From: Bryobacterales bacterium
GTDB taxonomy: Bacteria > Acidobacteriota > Terriglobia > Bryobacterales > Bryobacteraceae
DNA length: 64,000 bases
NCBI GenBank assembly: GCA_020852175.1
Contig: JADZBH010000009.1
Span: 35,765 to 99,764, forward strand
Direction: 5' to 3'
Position 1 is the stretch's first letter, and every line of letters begins with the position of its first letter. A program made the translations under genes and the position numbers. Positions 18,379 through 27,221 of this stretch are shown here, piece after piece. The notes below the pieces were generated by a model. It made no database searches and was not told the origin of the DNA. It saw only the letters and a program-made list of their open reading frames with translations.

Positions 18379-18865
18379 GGCGCAACTGCTCACCGGCGCG
18401 TTGATCGCCGCCATCGCCGTGTGGCTGTGGACACGGCCGCGCGGAGCCGCGCCGGAACCCGCCACCGAAGCTTCCGCGCCTACGCCGGTCCGGCGGGAGC
18501 CGTCGCCGCAGGATGCCATCTACGCCATGATCGACGCGGCGCGCGCCGGCGACGTGAAAACCTACCTGGCCTGCTTCACCGGTGCAATGCGGCCCCGCCT
18601 GGAGCAGGCGCTCGCCGAAAGCGGTGAAGCGAAGTTCGGAGATTATCTGAAACGCACCAATGCGGAGTTGAAAGGAGTGGCCATCGATGAGCCCGCGGCG
18701 GTGGGAAACGGCGAGGTGAAGGCGCGCGTGGAATACGTCTACGCGGGCCGCAACGAGGTGCAGGTGATGACGGTGCTGCGCACCGGCGCCGGATGGAAGA
18801 TCGCCCGCCTTGACGAGGCCGAACGCGTGAAGACGCAGGTCCCCTACGGTACGCCTGTGCGGTAG
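18356..18865 (+). CDS. Small membrane-anchored protein, NTF2-like C-terminal domain
   Basis: A 169-residue protein overlapping the preceding SPFH gene by 23 bp, so it is the fourth gene of the operon. There is one N-terminal helix (about residues 9-25) and a Pro/Ala linker. The soluble domain (about 50-160) has the pattern of an NTF2-like fold: a helix DAIYAMIDAARAGDVKTYLACF, then strands ending in GWKIARLDE. Such domains often bind small ligands or mediate dimerisation. I do not recognise a specific family. Its position suggests an accessory part of the ATPase/SPFH complex. Confidence 0.75.
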   Translation: MSARPNRKAQLLTGALIAAIAVWLWTRPRGAAPEPATEASAPTPVRREPSPQDAIYAMIDAARAGDVKTYLACFTGAMRPRLEQALAESGEAKFGDYLKRTNAELKGVAIDEPAAVGNGEVKARVEYVYAGRNEVQVMTVLRTGAGWKIARLDEAERVKTQVPYGTPVR

Positions 18866-18875
18866 CAGGCGTGGC

Positions 18876-19457
18876 TCAGCCGGCTTGCGGGCGCTTCGTG
18901 GCGACGTAAAGATCGCGTGCGCTGACAATGGCGCGGCGGGCTTCGATCGGGCCTTCCCAACCGTCCATGCGCGTCTTCTTCCCCTCGAGTTCCTTGTAGA
19001 TGGTGAAGAAGTGCTCGATCTCGCGGCGCACGTGGTGGAACACCTGGTCCATGGTGTGAATCTGGTCGTAACGCGGATTCCGGTTGGGCACGGCGAGAAT
19101 TTTCTGGTCGCGCTCGTCCGAGTCGGTCATGTTCAGGATGCCGACCGGGCGGACTTCAATCATGCAACCGGAAAAGCTGGGCTCCTGCACCAGGGCCAGC
19201 ACGTCGAGCGGATCGTGATCCTCGGCCAGGGTACCGGGAATGAAACCGTAATCGCCAGGATAGTGCATGGGCGAATACAGCGCGCGGTCAAGCCGGAAAA
19301 CGCCGAGCTTGCCATCGTACTCGTATTTGTTCGTGGAGTTCTTGGGAATCTCCACAATCATGCGGATGATCTCGGGCGAATTGGGGCCCGGATCGAGGTC
19401 ATAGAGGTTCTCGGACACTTTTTCGAGAGTAGCAGAGTTGAGCCGGAGCCCGGCCAT
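18876..19457 (-). CDS. ppa: Inorganic pyrophosphatase (family I)
   Basis: A 193-residue soluble enzyme that splits pyrophosphate to two phosphates. Recognised by IVEIPKNSTNKYEYD near the start, YPGDYGFIPGTLAEDHDPLDVL with the family signature D-x-D-P-x-D, and the C-terminal helices with FFTIYKELEGK. Metal-binding Asp residues are all visible. The first dozen residues are not typical; a later GTG start at 19418 has TACTCT seven bases before it and would also be reasonable. It faces the metal-ATPase operon tail to tail. Confidence 0.93.
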   Translation of the reverse strand: MAGLRLNSATLEKVSENLYDLDPGPNSPEIIRMIVEIPKNSTNKYEYDGKLGVFRLDRALYSPMHYPGDYGFIPGTLAEDHDPLDVLALVQEPSFSGCMIEVRPVGILNMTDSDERDQKILAVPNRNPRYDQIHTMDQVFHHVRREIEHFFTIYKELEGKKTRMDGWEGPIEARRAIVSARDLYVATKRPQAG

Positions 19458-19533
19458 GGCGTGGCTCGCGGTTCGCGCCCAAGCGTCCCGGTATCACCCA
19501 CCCCGCGTCGGCGGTCGCACATACGTTCGGCGA

Positions 19534-19539
19534 TAAGAT
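19534..19539 (+). promoter_or_regulatory. -10-like TAAGAT ending 6 nt before the start of the Spy-like gene
   Basis: TAAGAT at 19534-19539, then six bases, then ATG at 19546. The expected transcription start coincides with the start codon and no ribosome site precedes it. Confidence 0.45.
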
Positions 19540-19545
19540 GGTCGC

Positions 19546-20139
19546 ATGCGCACAATCATTTTTATACTTTTTCTCACCCTGACGGCGGGCGCCGCCGCGC
19601 AAACCATGCCCATTCCGCACGCGCCTTTCCCGCCGGCGGTGAAGAGCTATGTGGGGCTGACGGATGAGCAAACGGTCAGGATTCTTCGGCTGAACTCGGA
19701 ACTCGCGCAGTTCATGACGTCGAAGCTGCGACGGCAGATTCAGGTGCTGGTCGAGATCGGACAGGAGACGCGGAAGGAGGCGCTGGACGCAACGGCGCTC
19801 GGGCTGCGTTACCTGGAGTTGGAAGTGATTCGGCGCGAACTGGCGGACGAGCGCAAGAAGACGGTGCGCGCCGTTCAGGCGCTGCTCACCGAGCCGCAGA
19901 AGGCCAAGGTCGCGGCGCTCGAACAGGCGCTGCGCGATCGGTCCACGGCGTGCGCGGCGGTTGCGTTGCAGTTGTTGGAGGAGCCGGAGGCGGCGCCTGC
20001 CTCGCGTGTGGCTCTGCCACAGTGGATCGAGACGGACCAATTCAGCCAAACCAGCGGCGTAATGCTGGGCGCGTCCGGCGCCTGCCCGCAGGTGCCGGTA
20101 GGGGTGATCCTGAGCGGGGACTTCAGCACGCAGCCGTAG
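19546..20139 (+). CDS. Exported helical protein, Spy/CpxP (LTxxQ)-like
   Basis: A 197-residue protein with a clear signal peptide (MRTIIFILFLTLTAGAAAQ). The rest is strongly helical. It has YVGLTDEQTVRILRLN (about 35-50) and LTEPQKAKVAALEQAL (about 114-129), which are like the paired LTxxQ motifs of periplasmic Spy/CpxP chaperones. The assignment is tentative because the charge pattern and length differ from Spy. It lies divergent from ppa and convergent with the NlpC/P60 gene. Confidence 0.7.
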   Translation: MRTIIFILFLTLTAGAAAQTMPIPHAPFPPAVKSYVGLTDEQTVRILRLNSELAQFMTSKLRRQIQVLVEIGQETRKEALDATALGLRYLELEVIRRELADERKKTVRAVQALLTEPQKAKVAALEQALRDRSTACAAVALQLLEEPEAAPASRVALPQWIETDQFSQTSGVMLGASGACPQVPVGVILSGDFSTQP

Positions 20140-20148
20140 GCGGCCCGG

Positions 20149-21075
20149 CTAGTCCAAACCGCCATTGCCGTTGTTGGCGCCGGAGGCGGCTTCGTTCTCT
20201 TCGCCGTCCTCGCCGTCGCCGGGCACGGCCGTATCGGGCAGGGATTCAATGGCCGCCGGAGACTGGATGGAAAGCGGTTCGATCAGGTTCTGCGTCAAAC
20301 GGCGGGCGCCAAGGTAGGCCTTCTTGTAGTAGGAGCTGTTCAGGGAGGAGATCTTGACGGAACTGCGGCGGTTGGGGGAGTGAATGAAATTACCGTCGCC
20401 GGTATAGATGCCCACGTGCCAGCCGCGCCGCGATTTGAAGAAAACCAGGTCGCCGCGAAGCAGGTCGTCCTTCTCCGCGGGCTGGCCCACCTCGAACTGC
20501 TGGCTGGCCGAGCGGGGCAGTTCCAGGTTGCACGACCGCCGGTAGACGTGTTGTGTGAAGCCCGAGCAGTCCATGCCGGTTTCCTGCGATGTGCCGCCGC
20601 GCCGGTATTTCAGGCCGATGAGCGCGTAGGCCTCCGACAGGGCGTGATCCGGACAATCCGTGCACAGCGCCACCGAATCGGGTGCGGTCTCCTTCGTGGC
20701 GCAGGAAATGGGGGAGAGCGTGCGCTCGCCGGGGGTGAACTTCACGGGAACGGCCTGTACCCGCGAACCGCGCCGGCGGGCCGTGCGGCGCTTGGGCGCT
20801 ATCCGCTTCGGCGTCACTTTCCTGGCGGTAATCTTGCGGGAGACGGATTTGCCGGTTTTGCTCTTGGCGGCTACGCGCCGGACGGAATTCACTCGTTTGG
20901 GAGCGGCTTTTCGCTTTGGAGCAATACGTTTCGCGCTGATTTTCCGGGCGGCCGGCTTGACGGATCGTTTCGCCGCGGTCTTCTTGGGTGCGGGGCTCTG
21001 AACCGCGCTTGGGGCGGCTCGGAGACCTGCCGCCAGGAGGACAAGCAGGGTCAGGATGAAGGACGTGGTCCGCAT
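20149..21075 (-). CDS. NlpC/P60 peptidoglycan hydrolase with long basic linker
   Basis: A 308-residue exported enzyme. After a signal peptide (1-20), residues 31-103 form a stretch dominated by Lys, Arg and Ala with repeats of RIAPKR. The catalytic domain (about 140-262) has Cys170 in DCSGF, His220 in WHVGIY and His232 in HSPN, the classical NlpC/P60 triad. It should cleave peptide stems in the cell wall. The basic linker could hold the enzyme on wall polyanions. An acidic Asn/Glu-rich tail ends the protein. Confidence 0.93.
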   Translation of the reverse strand: MRTTSFILTLLVLLAAGLRAAPSAVQSPAPKKTAAKRSVKPAARKISAKRIAPKRKAAPKRVNSVRRVAAKSKTGKSVSRKITARKVTPKRIAPKRRTARRRGSRVQAVPVKFTPGERTLSPISCATKETAPDSVALCTDCPDHALSEAYALIGLKYRRGGTSQETGMDCSGFTQHVYRRSCNLELPRSASQQFEVGQPAEKDDLLRGDLVFFKSRRGWHVGIYTGDGNFIHSPNRRSSVKISSLNSSYYKKAYLGARRLTQNLIEPLSIQSPAAIESLPDTAVPGDGEDGEENEAASGANNGNGGLD

Positions 21076-21244
21076 CGTGACGGTTCCGTTAGAGTACCCC
21101 GGTATGGGGCGGCTTGTCTAGTGCAAAATACCCAGAACTTTTCGCACACCGCGTAGACCGGCAGGGGAAGGATCCGCGCATGAAAGTGGATCGAAATGTA
21201 TAACTTGGAGTGAACAGGGCGGGCCTCATGGTAGTCTCAAGTCG

Positions 21245-23092
21245 ATGGATCGTCCTGGTTTGGGGGAGATCGCGGCCCTGGTGGTGGTGGGCGCGGCCGG
21301 GTTGGGCGGATTTGCCTGGCGAATGCGGCGGGTTCTGCGCATAGTGCTCACTTCCAAGAAAGATGCCGATTTCCGGCTGGCGCCGTTGGGACGCCGCGTC
21401 TGGGAGTTTGTGCGGGACGTGGCGCTACAGGGCAAGGTGATTCGCGAACGGCCCCTGCCCGGGTTGGCTCATGCCTTCGTTTTCTGGGGTTTCTGCGCCT
21501 TCGCGCTGGTGACGCTGAACCATGTCGCCCAAGGGTTCGGGCTGGAATTGATCGCCCGTCATTCACCGTTCGGCACGGTGTATTTCGGCTTGGCGGCGCT
21601 GTTCGCCGTGGCTGTGTCGGTGTCGATCACCGGCCTGGCTTTGCGCCGGTTCGTGGCGCGTCCGAAATGGCTGGGCGAGGTAAAGGCGGAAAGCGGCGTG
21701 ATCGCGCTGCTCATTTTGGTCCTGATGGTCACCTACCTGCTGGAATACGATCCGTTTGGCGCGGGAACGGGCGGGCGGGCCGTCTGGTGGCTGCACACCC
21801 TGTCCTTGGCGGCGTTCCTGCCTTTAATCCCCCACACAAAGCACCTGCACCTGGCGTTAAGCCCGGCGACGGTGTTTCTGTCGCGTGGCGGCTTCAGCCG
21901 GATTCCTCCCCTGCAGGGCGACGACGATTTCGGACTGGACACGGGCAAGGACGTGACGCAACTGGCCGCGCTGCAAGCCTACACCTGCGTGGAGTGCGGA
22001 CGCTGCACGGAGCACTGCCCGGCGGCGAACACGGGAAAGCTGCTGAATCCAAAGGAGATTATTCTCGGGTTGCGCGGCTATCTGAACGAACATGGTGCGG
22101 CGGCCGAGGCTCCTCTGTTGGGTGTGCATTTGCAGCAGGAGGCGGTGTTTCAGTGCACCACATGCGGGGCCTGCGAGTACCAATGCCCCGTTGGCGTGGA
22201 GCACCTGCCGGTGATCGTCGGACTGCGCCGCGGCAGCGTGAATACGGGCAAGTGGGAGGACACCCACGGAACCAGGTTGTTCTTGAACCTGGAGCGCAAC
22301 AGCAACCCGTTGGGCCTGCCCGCCAGCCAGCGGGACCAGTTCATCGCCAAGGCGGGACTGCCCGTGTACGACGGTTCGCAGGAGTACCTGCTGTGGCTGG
22401 GCTGCATGGGCTCCTACGATCCCCGTGGACGCCAGATCGTGGAGTCTCTGGCGCGCGTGCTGCGGCATCTGGGGGTAAGCTTCGGCGTGTTGAAGAAGGA
22501 GCGCTGCACGGGCGATTCCGCGCGGCGCCTGGGAAACGATCTGCTGTTCGGCGACCTGGCGCAGCAGAATCTGACGGCCATGGAGCAGGCTGGCGTGAAG
22601 AAGATCCTCTCCATTTGTCCGCATTGCGTGCGAACGATGAAGGAGGACTGGCGCGAGGTAGGCGCACCGGCGTTCGCCGTGGAGCACCACAGCGAGTTTC
22701 TGGCGCGGCACGCGGCGAAACTGCCAGGCGAGCCGGGCGCCGAAAAAGTGGTGCTGCACGACCCGTGCTACCTGGGCCGGTATCAGGGCGTCTACGAGGC
22801 GCCGCGCACCGTGGCGGGCCTGGCGGGCAGCCTGGTGGAGGCGGACCTCAGCCGCGAACGTAGCTTCTGTTGTGGCGCGGGTGGCGGCCTGGTCTTCCTG
22901 GGCGAAGAAACGGGCAAGCGCATCAACGTGGAGCGGGCCGAACAGTTGGCGGCGACGGGTGCGGACGTGGTGGCGGCGGCCTGCCCGTTCTGCAACACGA
23001 TGTTCCGCGACGCCCTGGCCACCGGCGGCATCGCCAACGCACCGCGGCTGGTGGATATCGCCGAGATCGCGGCTGCGCGTCTGCCGCGGTAG
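21245..23092 (+). CDS. Membrane-bound Fe-S oxidoreductase (heterodisulfide reductase-like)
   Basis: A 615-residue protein. Four to five N-terminal membrane helices (about residues 5-200) resemble the cytochrome b-type nitrate reductase gamma domain. Two 4Fe-4S sets follow: CVECGRCTEHCP and CTTCGACEYQCP (about 246-315). Two CCG domains end the protein, with HDPCYLGRYQG and FCCGAGGG as the clearest. It probably passes electrons between a cytoplasmic donor and the quinone pool. The partner, often an electron-transfer flavoprotein, is not in the window. TAGTCT lies seven bases before the ATG and may be a -10. Confidence 0.9.
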   Translation: MDRPGLGEIAALVVVGAAGLGGFAWRMRRVLRIVLTSKKDADFRLAPLGRRVWEFVRDVALQGKVIRERPLPGLAHAFVFWGFCAFALVTLNHVAQGFGLELIARHSPFGTVYFGLAALFAVAVSVSITGLALRRFVARPKWLGEVKAESGVIALLILVLMVTYLLEYDPFGAGTGGRAVWWLHTLSLAAFLPLIPHTKHLHLALSPATVFLSRGGFSRIPPLQGDDDFGLDTGKDVTQLAALQAYTCVECGRCTEHCPAANTGKLLNPKEIILGLRGYLNEHGAAAEAPLLGVHLQQEAVFQCTTCGACEYQCPVGVEHLPVIVGLRRGSVNTGKWEDTHGTRLFLNLERNSNPLGLPASQRDQFIAKAGLPVYDGSQEYLLWLGCMGSYDPRGRQIVESLARVLRHLGVSFGVLKKERCTGDSARRLGNDLLFGDLAQQNLTAMEQAGVKKILSICPHCVRTMKEDWREVGAPAFAVEHHSEFLARHAAKLPGEPGAEKVVLHDPCYLGRYQGVYEAPRTVAGLAGSLVEADLSRERSFCCGAGGGLVFLGEETGKRINVERAEQLAATGADVVAAACPFCNTMFRDALATGGIANAPRLVDIAEIAAARLPR

Positions 23093-23105
23093 GCGAAGCG
23101 CCCGT

Positions 23106-25022
23106 TTATCTGTAGAAGGGCTGCCAGGTGATCCAGCGCGGCCCGTAATGGGGCTCGGGCCGGCCCGCTTCCAGCGCGCCGAGGTCCGGGGCGCGGCCTG
23201 TGAAATTGTCATTGACAGTGGGCAGCAAGACGCCTGCGTCCACGGCCTTCGAACCCGGCTTCAGCCGGAAATTCAGGTCCATCGCGTGATACACCAGGTA
23301 GCGTTTGGCCGGGGCGGGATCGTCGGGAACAAGATTCTCGAAAGCGTCGTAGTCGAGTTCCACGCCGTGAGCCTCCTGGCCCGTGGCCTTCTGAAATTCG
23401 GCCAGCGTGGCGAAATGCCGAGGGGCGGTTTGGCCGGGAGCGATCCAGGTGTACTGCGCCCGCTCGCCGCGATTGGGGCGGAAGCCGTTATAGTCGCTCG
23501 AATAGTCGTTGGTGGCGTTGCCCCAGGTCATGACGCCCCGGCCGGGCGTGCCGCGGCCGAGGAACAGGTTGTTGCGGAAATGCATGTTGGCGTAAGGGCC
23601 CGCGGCGGTCTGTTCGCCGATCATCGTGTTGTGATAAGCGAGGATGCCTGCCGGTTCGGCGCTGAGTTTGAACGCGCTGCCGCCCGGCACGTGGTAAAGA
23701 ATATTGCGGAAGAAGTAGACCGGCCCGCCAAAGACGGGTTGTGAACTGTAGCCGTTGTGCGCCGCGTTCACGCCCCGGTTCCCGTAGACGCGAATGTTGT
23801 GCACGCCGCCGTCGGATTCGATGAAGTCATCGCCGGTCAGGTGAATGTCGTTGTTGTAGATGTCGATGGCGGAGGCCTGGCGCTCCACATCGTCCTCGGG
23901 CGGGCCATAGGTGGAGACGCAAATGCCGTCGTGGAAGTAGGCGATCGCGTTATGCGCGATCACGTGGCCTGGGCCGTAGACCTTGACGGCGAAGAAACTG
24001 CGGACATGGTGGGAAGGATAGATGCCGGCGGCCCGCGAACCGGCCTGGTTCCAGCCGATCAGGCGCATCTGATCGTCACGGCCGAGAAACAGGTTGTGGG
24101 CGATGTAGAAGTCACGCGAACCGGCATATTCGGTCCAGACGCCCACGCCAATGTCTTCAAAGCGGCAGTCGCGGATGGTGAGGTTTTGCGCGCCCATCAC
24201 CTCCTTTTCGCCGGCGAAGAAGGCGACTTCGGTGTTGCGGAAGGTGAGACCTTCGAAAATGTGATGCGCGCTGGCCATCACCTCGAACAGGCGTGCGTTA
24301 CCGCCGCCGTCGAAGATGGCCTCGCCGTCGCCCGCGCCTTTGATCGTGATGGGCCTTTCCGCCGTGCCTCTCAGCGAGAGGGACCATGTGCCAGTGAACG
24401 GAGCGCTGAGTGGATCGACATAGTTAAGACGCTCGGGCCGGTAGAGTCCGGCGTGAACCAGGATGGTGTCTCCCGGTTGGGCCTTGCGCATGCGGACGGC
24501 GGTCCAGTCGCCCCGGCCCTCGCCATAGTAGGCGGCCTTCAGTCCGATGTAGCTGGGTTCCTGCTTCGGGCCTTCGTGATCGGCCGGGTAGACGTGGAGG
24601 GTGCGGCCCCCGGCGAAGGGCCGGGGCTCGGCGCGCGTGGTGACGGTGACACGCTGGCTGGCCGTGCCGCTGATGCCGTCCGGATCGCGCATGGTGAACT
24701 CGCACTCATAGGCCGTAGCGGGTTCCAGGTCGAGGATACTGCCGGCGAAACCGTGAGGAACGGTATAGGTCATGGCTTCGCGGTCGCGGTGCGGGCGTTC
24801 TCCGCCGATGCGGAGCAGGGGCAGCGCCGGACGCCACGCCGGGGTTCCCGCCTTGCGGAACCGGACCTCGACGGCGGCATTGCGGTTGGCGTCGCCCGCG
24901 ATGGCCCATTCAAAGCCGAGGTTGTGCAGCGTCGGGTGTTCGACGTGAAAGCGGCCGGGCGTAACGGCATTCTGCGCGGCAAGCGAGACGGCGAAAAGCA
25001 GGAGCAACGTAGGAGTGCGCAT
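23106..25022 (-). CDS. Exported right-handed beta-helix protein
   Basis: A 638-residue protein with a signal peptide (MRTPTLLLLFAVSLAAQ). An N-terminal fibronectin-like region (about 20-130) precedes a parallel beta-helix region with repeated N-x-x-I/V strands, for example LTIRDCRFEDIGVGVW, FYIAHNLFLGRDDQ, and DIYNNDIHLTGDD. Such folds usually belong to polysaccharide lyases or epimerases, and the DTILVHAGLYRPE segment fits that pattern. No catalytic residue set is obvious. TATAAGAT lies about 15 nt before the start on the minus strand. The substrate is unknown. Confidence 0.85.
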   Translation of the reverse strand: MRTPTLLLLFAVSLAAQNAVTPGRFHVEHPTLHNLGFEWAIAGDANRNAAVEVRFRKAGTPAWRPALPLLRIGGERPHRDREAMTYTVPHGFAGSILDLEPATAYECEFTMRDPDGISGTASQRVTVTTRAEPRPFAGGRTLHVYPADHEGPKQEPSYIGLKAAYYGEGRGDWTAVRMRKAQPGDTILVHAGLYRPERLNYVDPLSAPFTGTWSLSLRGTAERPITIKGAGDGEAIFDGGGNARLFEVMASAHHIFEGLTFRNTEVAFFAGEKEVMGAQNLTIRDCRFEDIGVGVWTEYAGSRDFYIAHNLFLGRDDQMRLIGWNQAGSRAAGIYPSHHVRSFFAVKVYGPGHVIAHNAIAYFHDGICVSTYGPPEDDVERQASAIDIYNNDIHLTGDDFIESDGGVHNIRVYGNRGVNAAHNGYSSQPVFGGPVYFFRNILYHVPGGSAFKLSAEPAGILAYHNTMIGEQTAAGPYANMHFRNNLFLGRGTPGRGVMTWGNATNDYSSDYNGFRPNRGERAQYTWIAPGQTAPRHFATLAEFQKATGQEAHGVELDYDAFENLVPDDPAPAKRYLVYHAMDLNFRLKPGSKAVDAGVLLPTVNDNFTGRAPDLGALEAGRPEPHYGPRWITWQPFYR

Positions 25023-25159
25023 GGCTGGGTGTTGACGATCTTATAGCAGCCGGGGGGGGAAATGGGGCCGGAGTTCGTACGGATTCGACGGCTTGCTAGT
25101 GGCTGGATGCAGCCCGGCGGCGACGCTGAGCAGGCAGCAACGCGGCGGCGTGCGCGGGG

Positions 25160-26773
25160 TCAGCGGGGTGATGGCCTGACGAAGCCATCGTGCAAGGGCT
25201 CGATCATGCGGGCGAACTCGATCAGGCGCCGCTCTGAGTGCAACGGGCCCACCACCTGCAAGGCGATTGGAAGCCCGTCGCGATTGAGCCCCATGGGCAT
25301 GGTCAATGCAGGATGGCCCGTCACGTTAAAGCAAATCGGATAGTAGAAATAGTCCCAATAGTCGATCGAATGCCCGTCCAGCACAATCGCCTCATGGGTC
25401 GGATTGTGCGCAATGGCCGGCCCAGGTGTCACAGGCAGGATGAGAAGGTCGTACTTACGAAAAAATGCCTCCAGCCCGTCGGTCAGTTGTTGACGGCGGT
25501 GGAGGATGTCCTCGTATTTTTCCGGGTCCATGTCGGAAAAACGCGCCAGCACTTCGGCAAAGTGAAAACGGTGGTTATCGGCCTTCCTGAACTCGCGGGC
25601 CATGAACTGGCGAATCAGCCATGGGACCTTCTCAAACATCAGGTAGGCCGACAACATCCGGTGCATCAGTATCATTTCCTCGAAGGCCGGCGGCTGGTCA
25701 CGGTGAACGGCTACGCGCCTGGATTCGAGAGTAGCGGCCAACGATGACAGACGCGCCTTGACGTCCTGCCCAACGAACATCCTGTCGTCGCGGAATGTCC
25801 ACTCGTCGAAGTAGGCGACGGAATAATCTTCGAGCTTCGCTTTGGGCTCCAGCATCCGCTGCTTCCGGCCAGGCCATTTAGCCATGAGCGCGTTCCACGC
25901 CAATTCAAGGTCGCCTACGGTGCGCGCGAGCGGACCCGGCACCATCATCCGCCGGTACTTGGGGTTGCCGGGTTCGCCGGGGAATTCGGGGGCATCACTT
26001 CGGAGAGCGCCCTCCGTCGTTTTCAGACCGTACACGCCATTGAACGCCGCCGGAACCCGTATGCTGCCCCCCATGTCACCGCCCAACGCGATGGGGACCA
26101 TGCCCGCCGCCACCGAGACCGCGCCCCCTCCCGTACTTCCACCGGGGGTCCGCCGCGTGTCGTAGGGATTATTGGCCGTGGGATAGATTTCGCCGAAGGT
26201 CTGTAAATCGGCAAGCATTGTCGGAACATTGGTTGCCCCCAGGATGATGGCTCCCTGCTCGAGCAAGGCATCCACAACCTGCGAATTCCGGGGGGCCTTG
26301 AACCCCTGAAACATCTCCGCATTCCGCGTGCTCGGCTTGCCCTTGATCCAAAATTCCTCCTTAATGCTCACAGGCACGCCGTGCAGCATACCGGTTGGCT
26401 CTCCACGCGTGATTTTCCTGTCGGCGGCCTTCGCGGCCTCCAGCGCCTCCGCCTCGAACAGCCAGACAAACGCGTTGGTCTGGTGGTTGGTGTTCTTGAT
26501 GTAGTTGATATGCGTCTGGACAATATCCTGGGAGGCCGCCTGCCGGTTCCGGATCATCGCGGCCAACTCGCCGGCGGATGCGTGGATAAACCGCCGCTCG
26601 ACAGGCAATTGGCGCACCGGCGGCTTGAAAAGACCGGTTTGCAGGACCGGAGGCTTTCCGATGGGTTTCGGTTTTTGGCTGTACAAGTAGGCCGCAAGCC
26701 CGCCCGCCACGAGCGCCACGAGGCCAACCGCGAGTCCGGTCCACTTAAGGATGCGCTTCACAAGTTTCGCCAT
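25160..26773 (-). CDS. Amidase-signature enzyme with N-terminal membrane helix
   Basis: The start at 26773 is chosen because GGAGG sits nine bases before it; an in-frame ATG at 26884 lacks this. The protein is about 537 residues. One membrane helix (about 9-30) anchors it. The amidase core has the Lys in GVPVSIKEEF, the cis-Ser in GGSTGGG and the nucleophile Ser in GGDMGGSIRVPA, so the Ser-Ser-Lys triad is complete. It should hydrolyse amide bonds outside or at the membrane. The second Ser of the usual GGSSGG is Thr here, which is tolerated in the family. Substrate unknown. Confidence 0.92.
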   Translation of the reverse strand: MAKLVKRILKWTGLAVGLVALVAGGLAAYLYSQKPKPIGKPPVLQTGLFKPPVRQLPVERRFIHASAGELAAMIRNRQAASQDIVQTHINYIKNTNHQTNAFVWLFEAEALEAAKAADRKITRGEPTGMLHGVPVSIKEEFWIKGKPSTRNAEMFQGFKAPRNSQVVDALLEQGAIILGATNVPTMLADLQTFGEIYPTANNPYDTRRTPGGSTGGGAVSVAAGMVPIALGGDMGGSIRVPAAFNGVYGLKTTEGALRSDAPEFPGEPGNPKYRRMMVPGPLARTVGDLELAWNALMAKWPGRKQRMLEPKAKLEDYSVAYFDEWTFRDDRMFVGQDVKARLSSLAATLESRRVAVHRDQPPAFEEMILMHRMLSAYLMFEKVPWLIRQFMAREFRKADNHRFHFAEVLARFSDMDPEKYEDILHRRQQLTDGLEAFFRKYDLLILPVTPGPAIAHNPTHEAIVLDGHSIDYWDYFYYPICFNVTGHPALTMPMGLNRDGLPIALQVVGPLHSERRLIEFARMIEPLHDGFVRPSPR

Positions 26774-26993
26774 GATGCCCTCCGGCTTGCTTCGCTTCGG
26801 TCGGTTTGCTGAGAAATCGTACACATACGGAGGGTTGGATTCAACCGGGATGTGCGAATTGTCAAGGCAAAATGGGAATGTCACCCATTCGAGCCGCCTG
26901 ATCCGGCCACGCAGGCGGTACTGACCCCGTACCCCAGGGGTTTCACCGGGATCATCGCGCGGTGGAATCGTCTATAGTGGAGACAGAGGGTAC

Positions 26994-27221
26994 ATGAAGC
27001 GGAAACCAAATCGTGACGTGGCGCCGGTCGTTCCAGACCAGATGCTGGAGCAGGCGCTTGCTGCCGCGGAAACCGACAAGTGTGCCGCACAACCCGCCAA
27101 ATGTGTCGTGTGCGGCAGCGATACCGCCCCCACCTCCAACGAAGGGCTCTGCTGGGTTTGCCGCCGGTTGAAGATCTCCGCCTGGCGCGATAACGATTTC
27201 CAGATGGGCGCTCAGGAGTAG
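26994..27221 (+). CDS. Small zinc-ribbon-like protein (75 aa)
   Basis: A 75-residue protein with two paired Cys knuckles, CVVCG (about 37-41) and CWVCR (about 53-57), of the kind that bind one zinc. The remainder is short and charged. GAGGG precedes the ATG and TATAGT lies 15 nt upstream at 26973, which supports expression. Its stop overlaps the convergent cyclodeaminase gene by 10 bp. Function is unknown; it may be a nucleic-acid or protein adapter. Confidence 0.7.
   Translation: MKRKPNRDVAPVVPDQMLEQALAAAETDKCAAQPAKCVVCGSDTAPTSNEGLCWVCRRLKISAWRDNDFQMGAQE

Noticed and set aside
13422..18865. An FtsH gene belonging to the HflK/HflC genes
   Set aside because: No AAA+ Walker motifs or HEXXH zinc motif of FtsH occurs in or near the operon.
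25160..26773. Loss of a catalytic Ser in the amidase
   Set aside because: GGSTGGG at first looked altered, but the cis-Ser is the first Ser of the GGSSGG motif and is present, as are the Lys and the nucleophile Ser.
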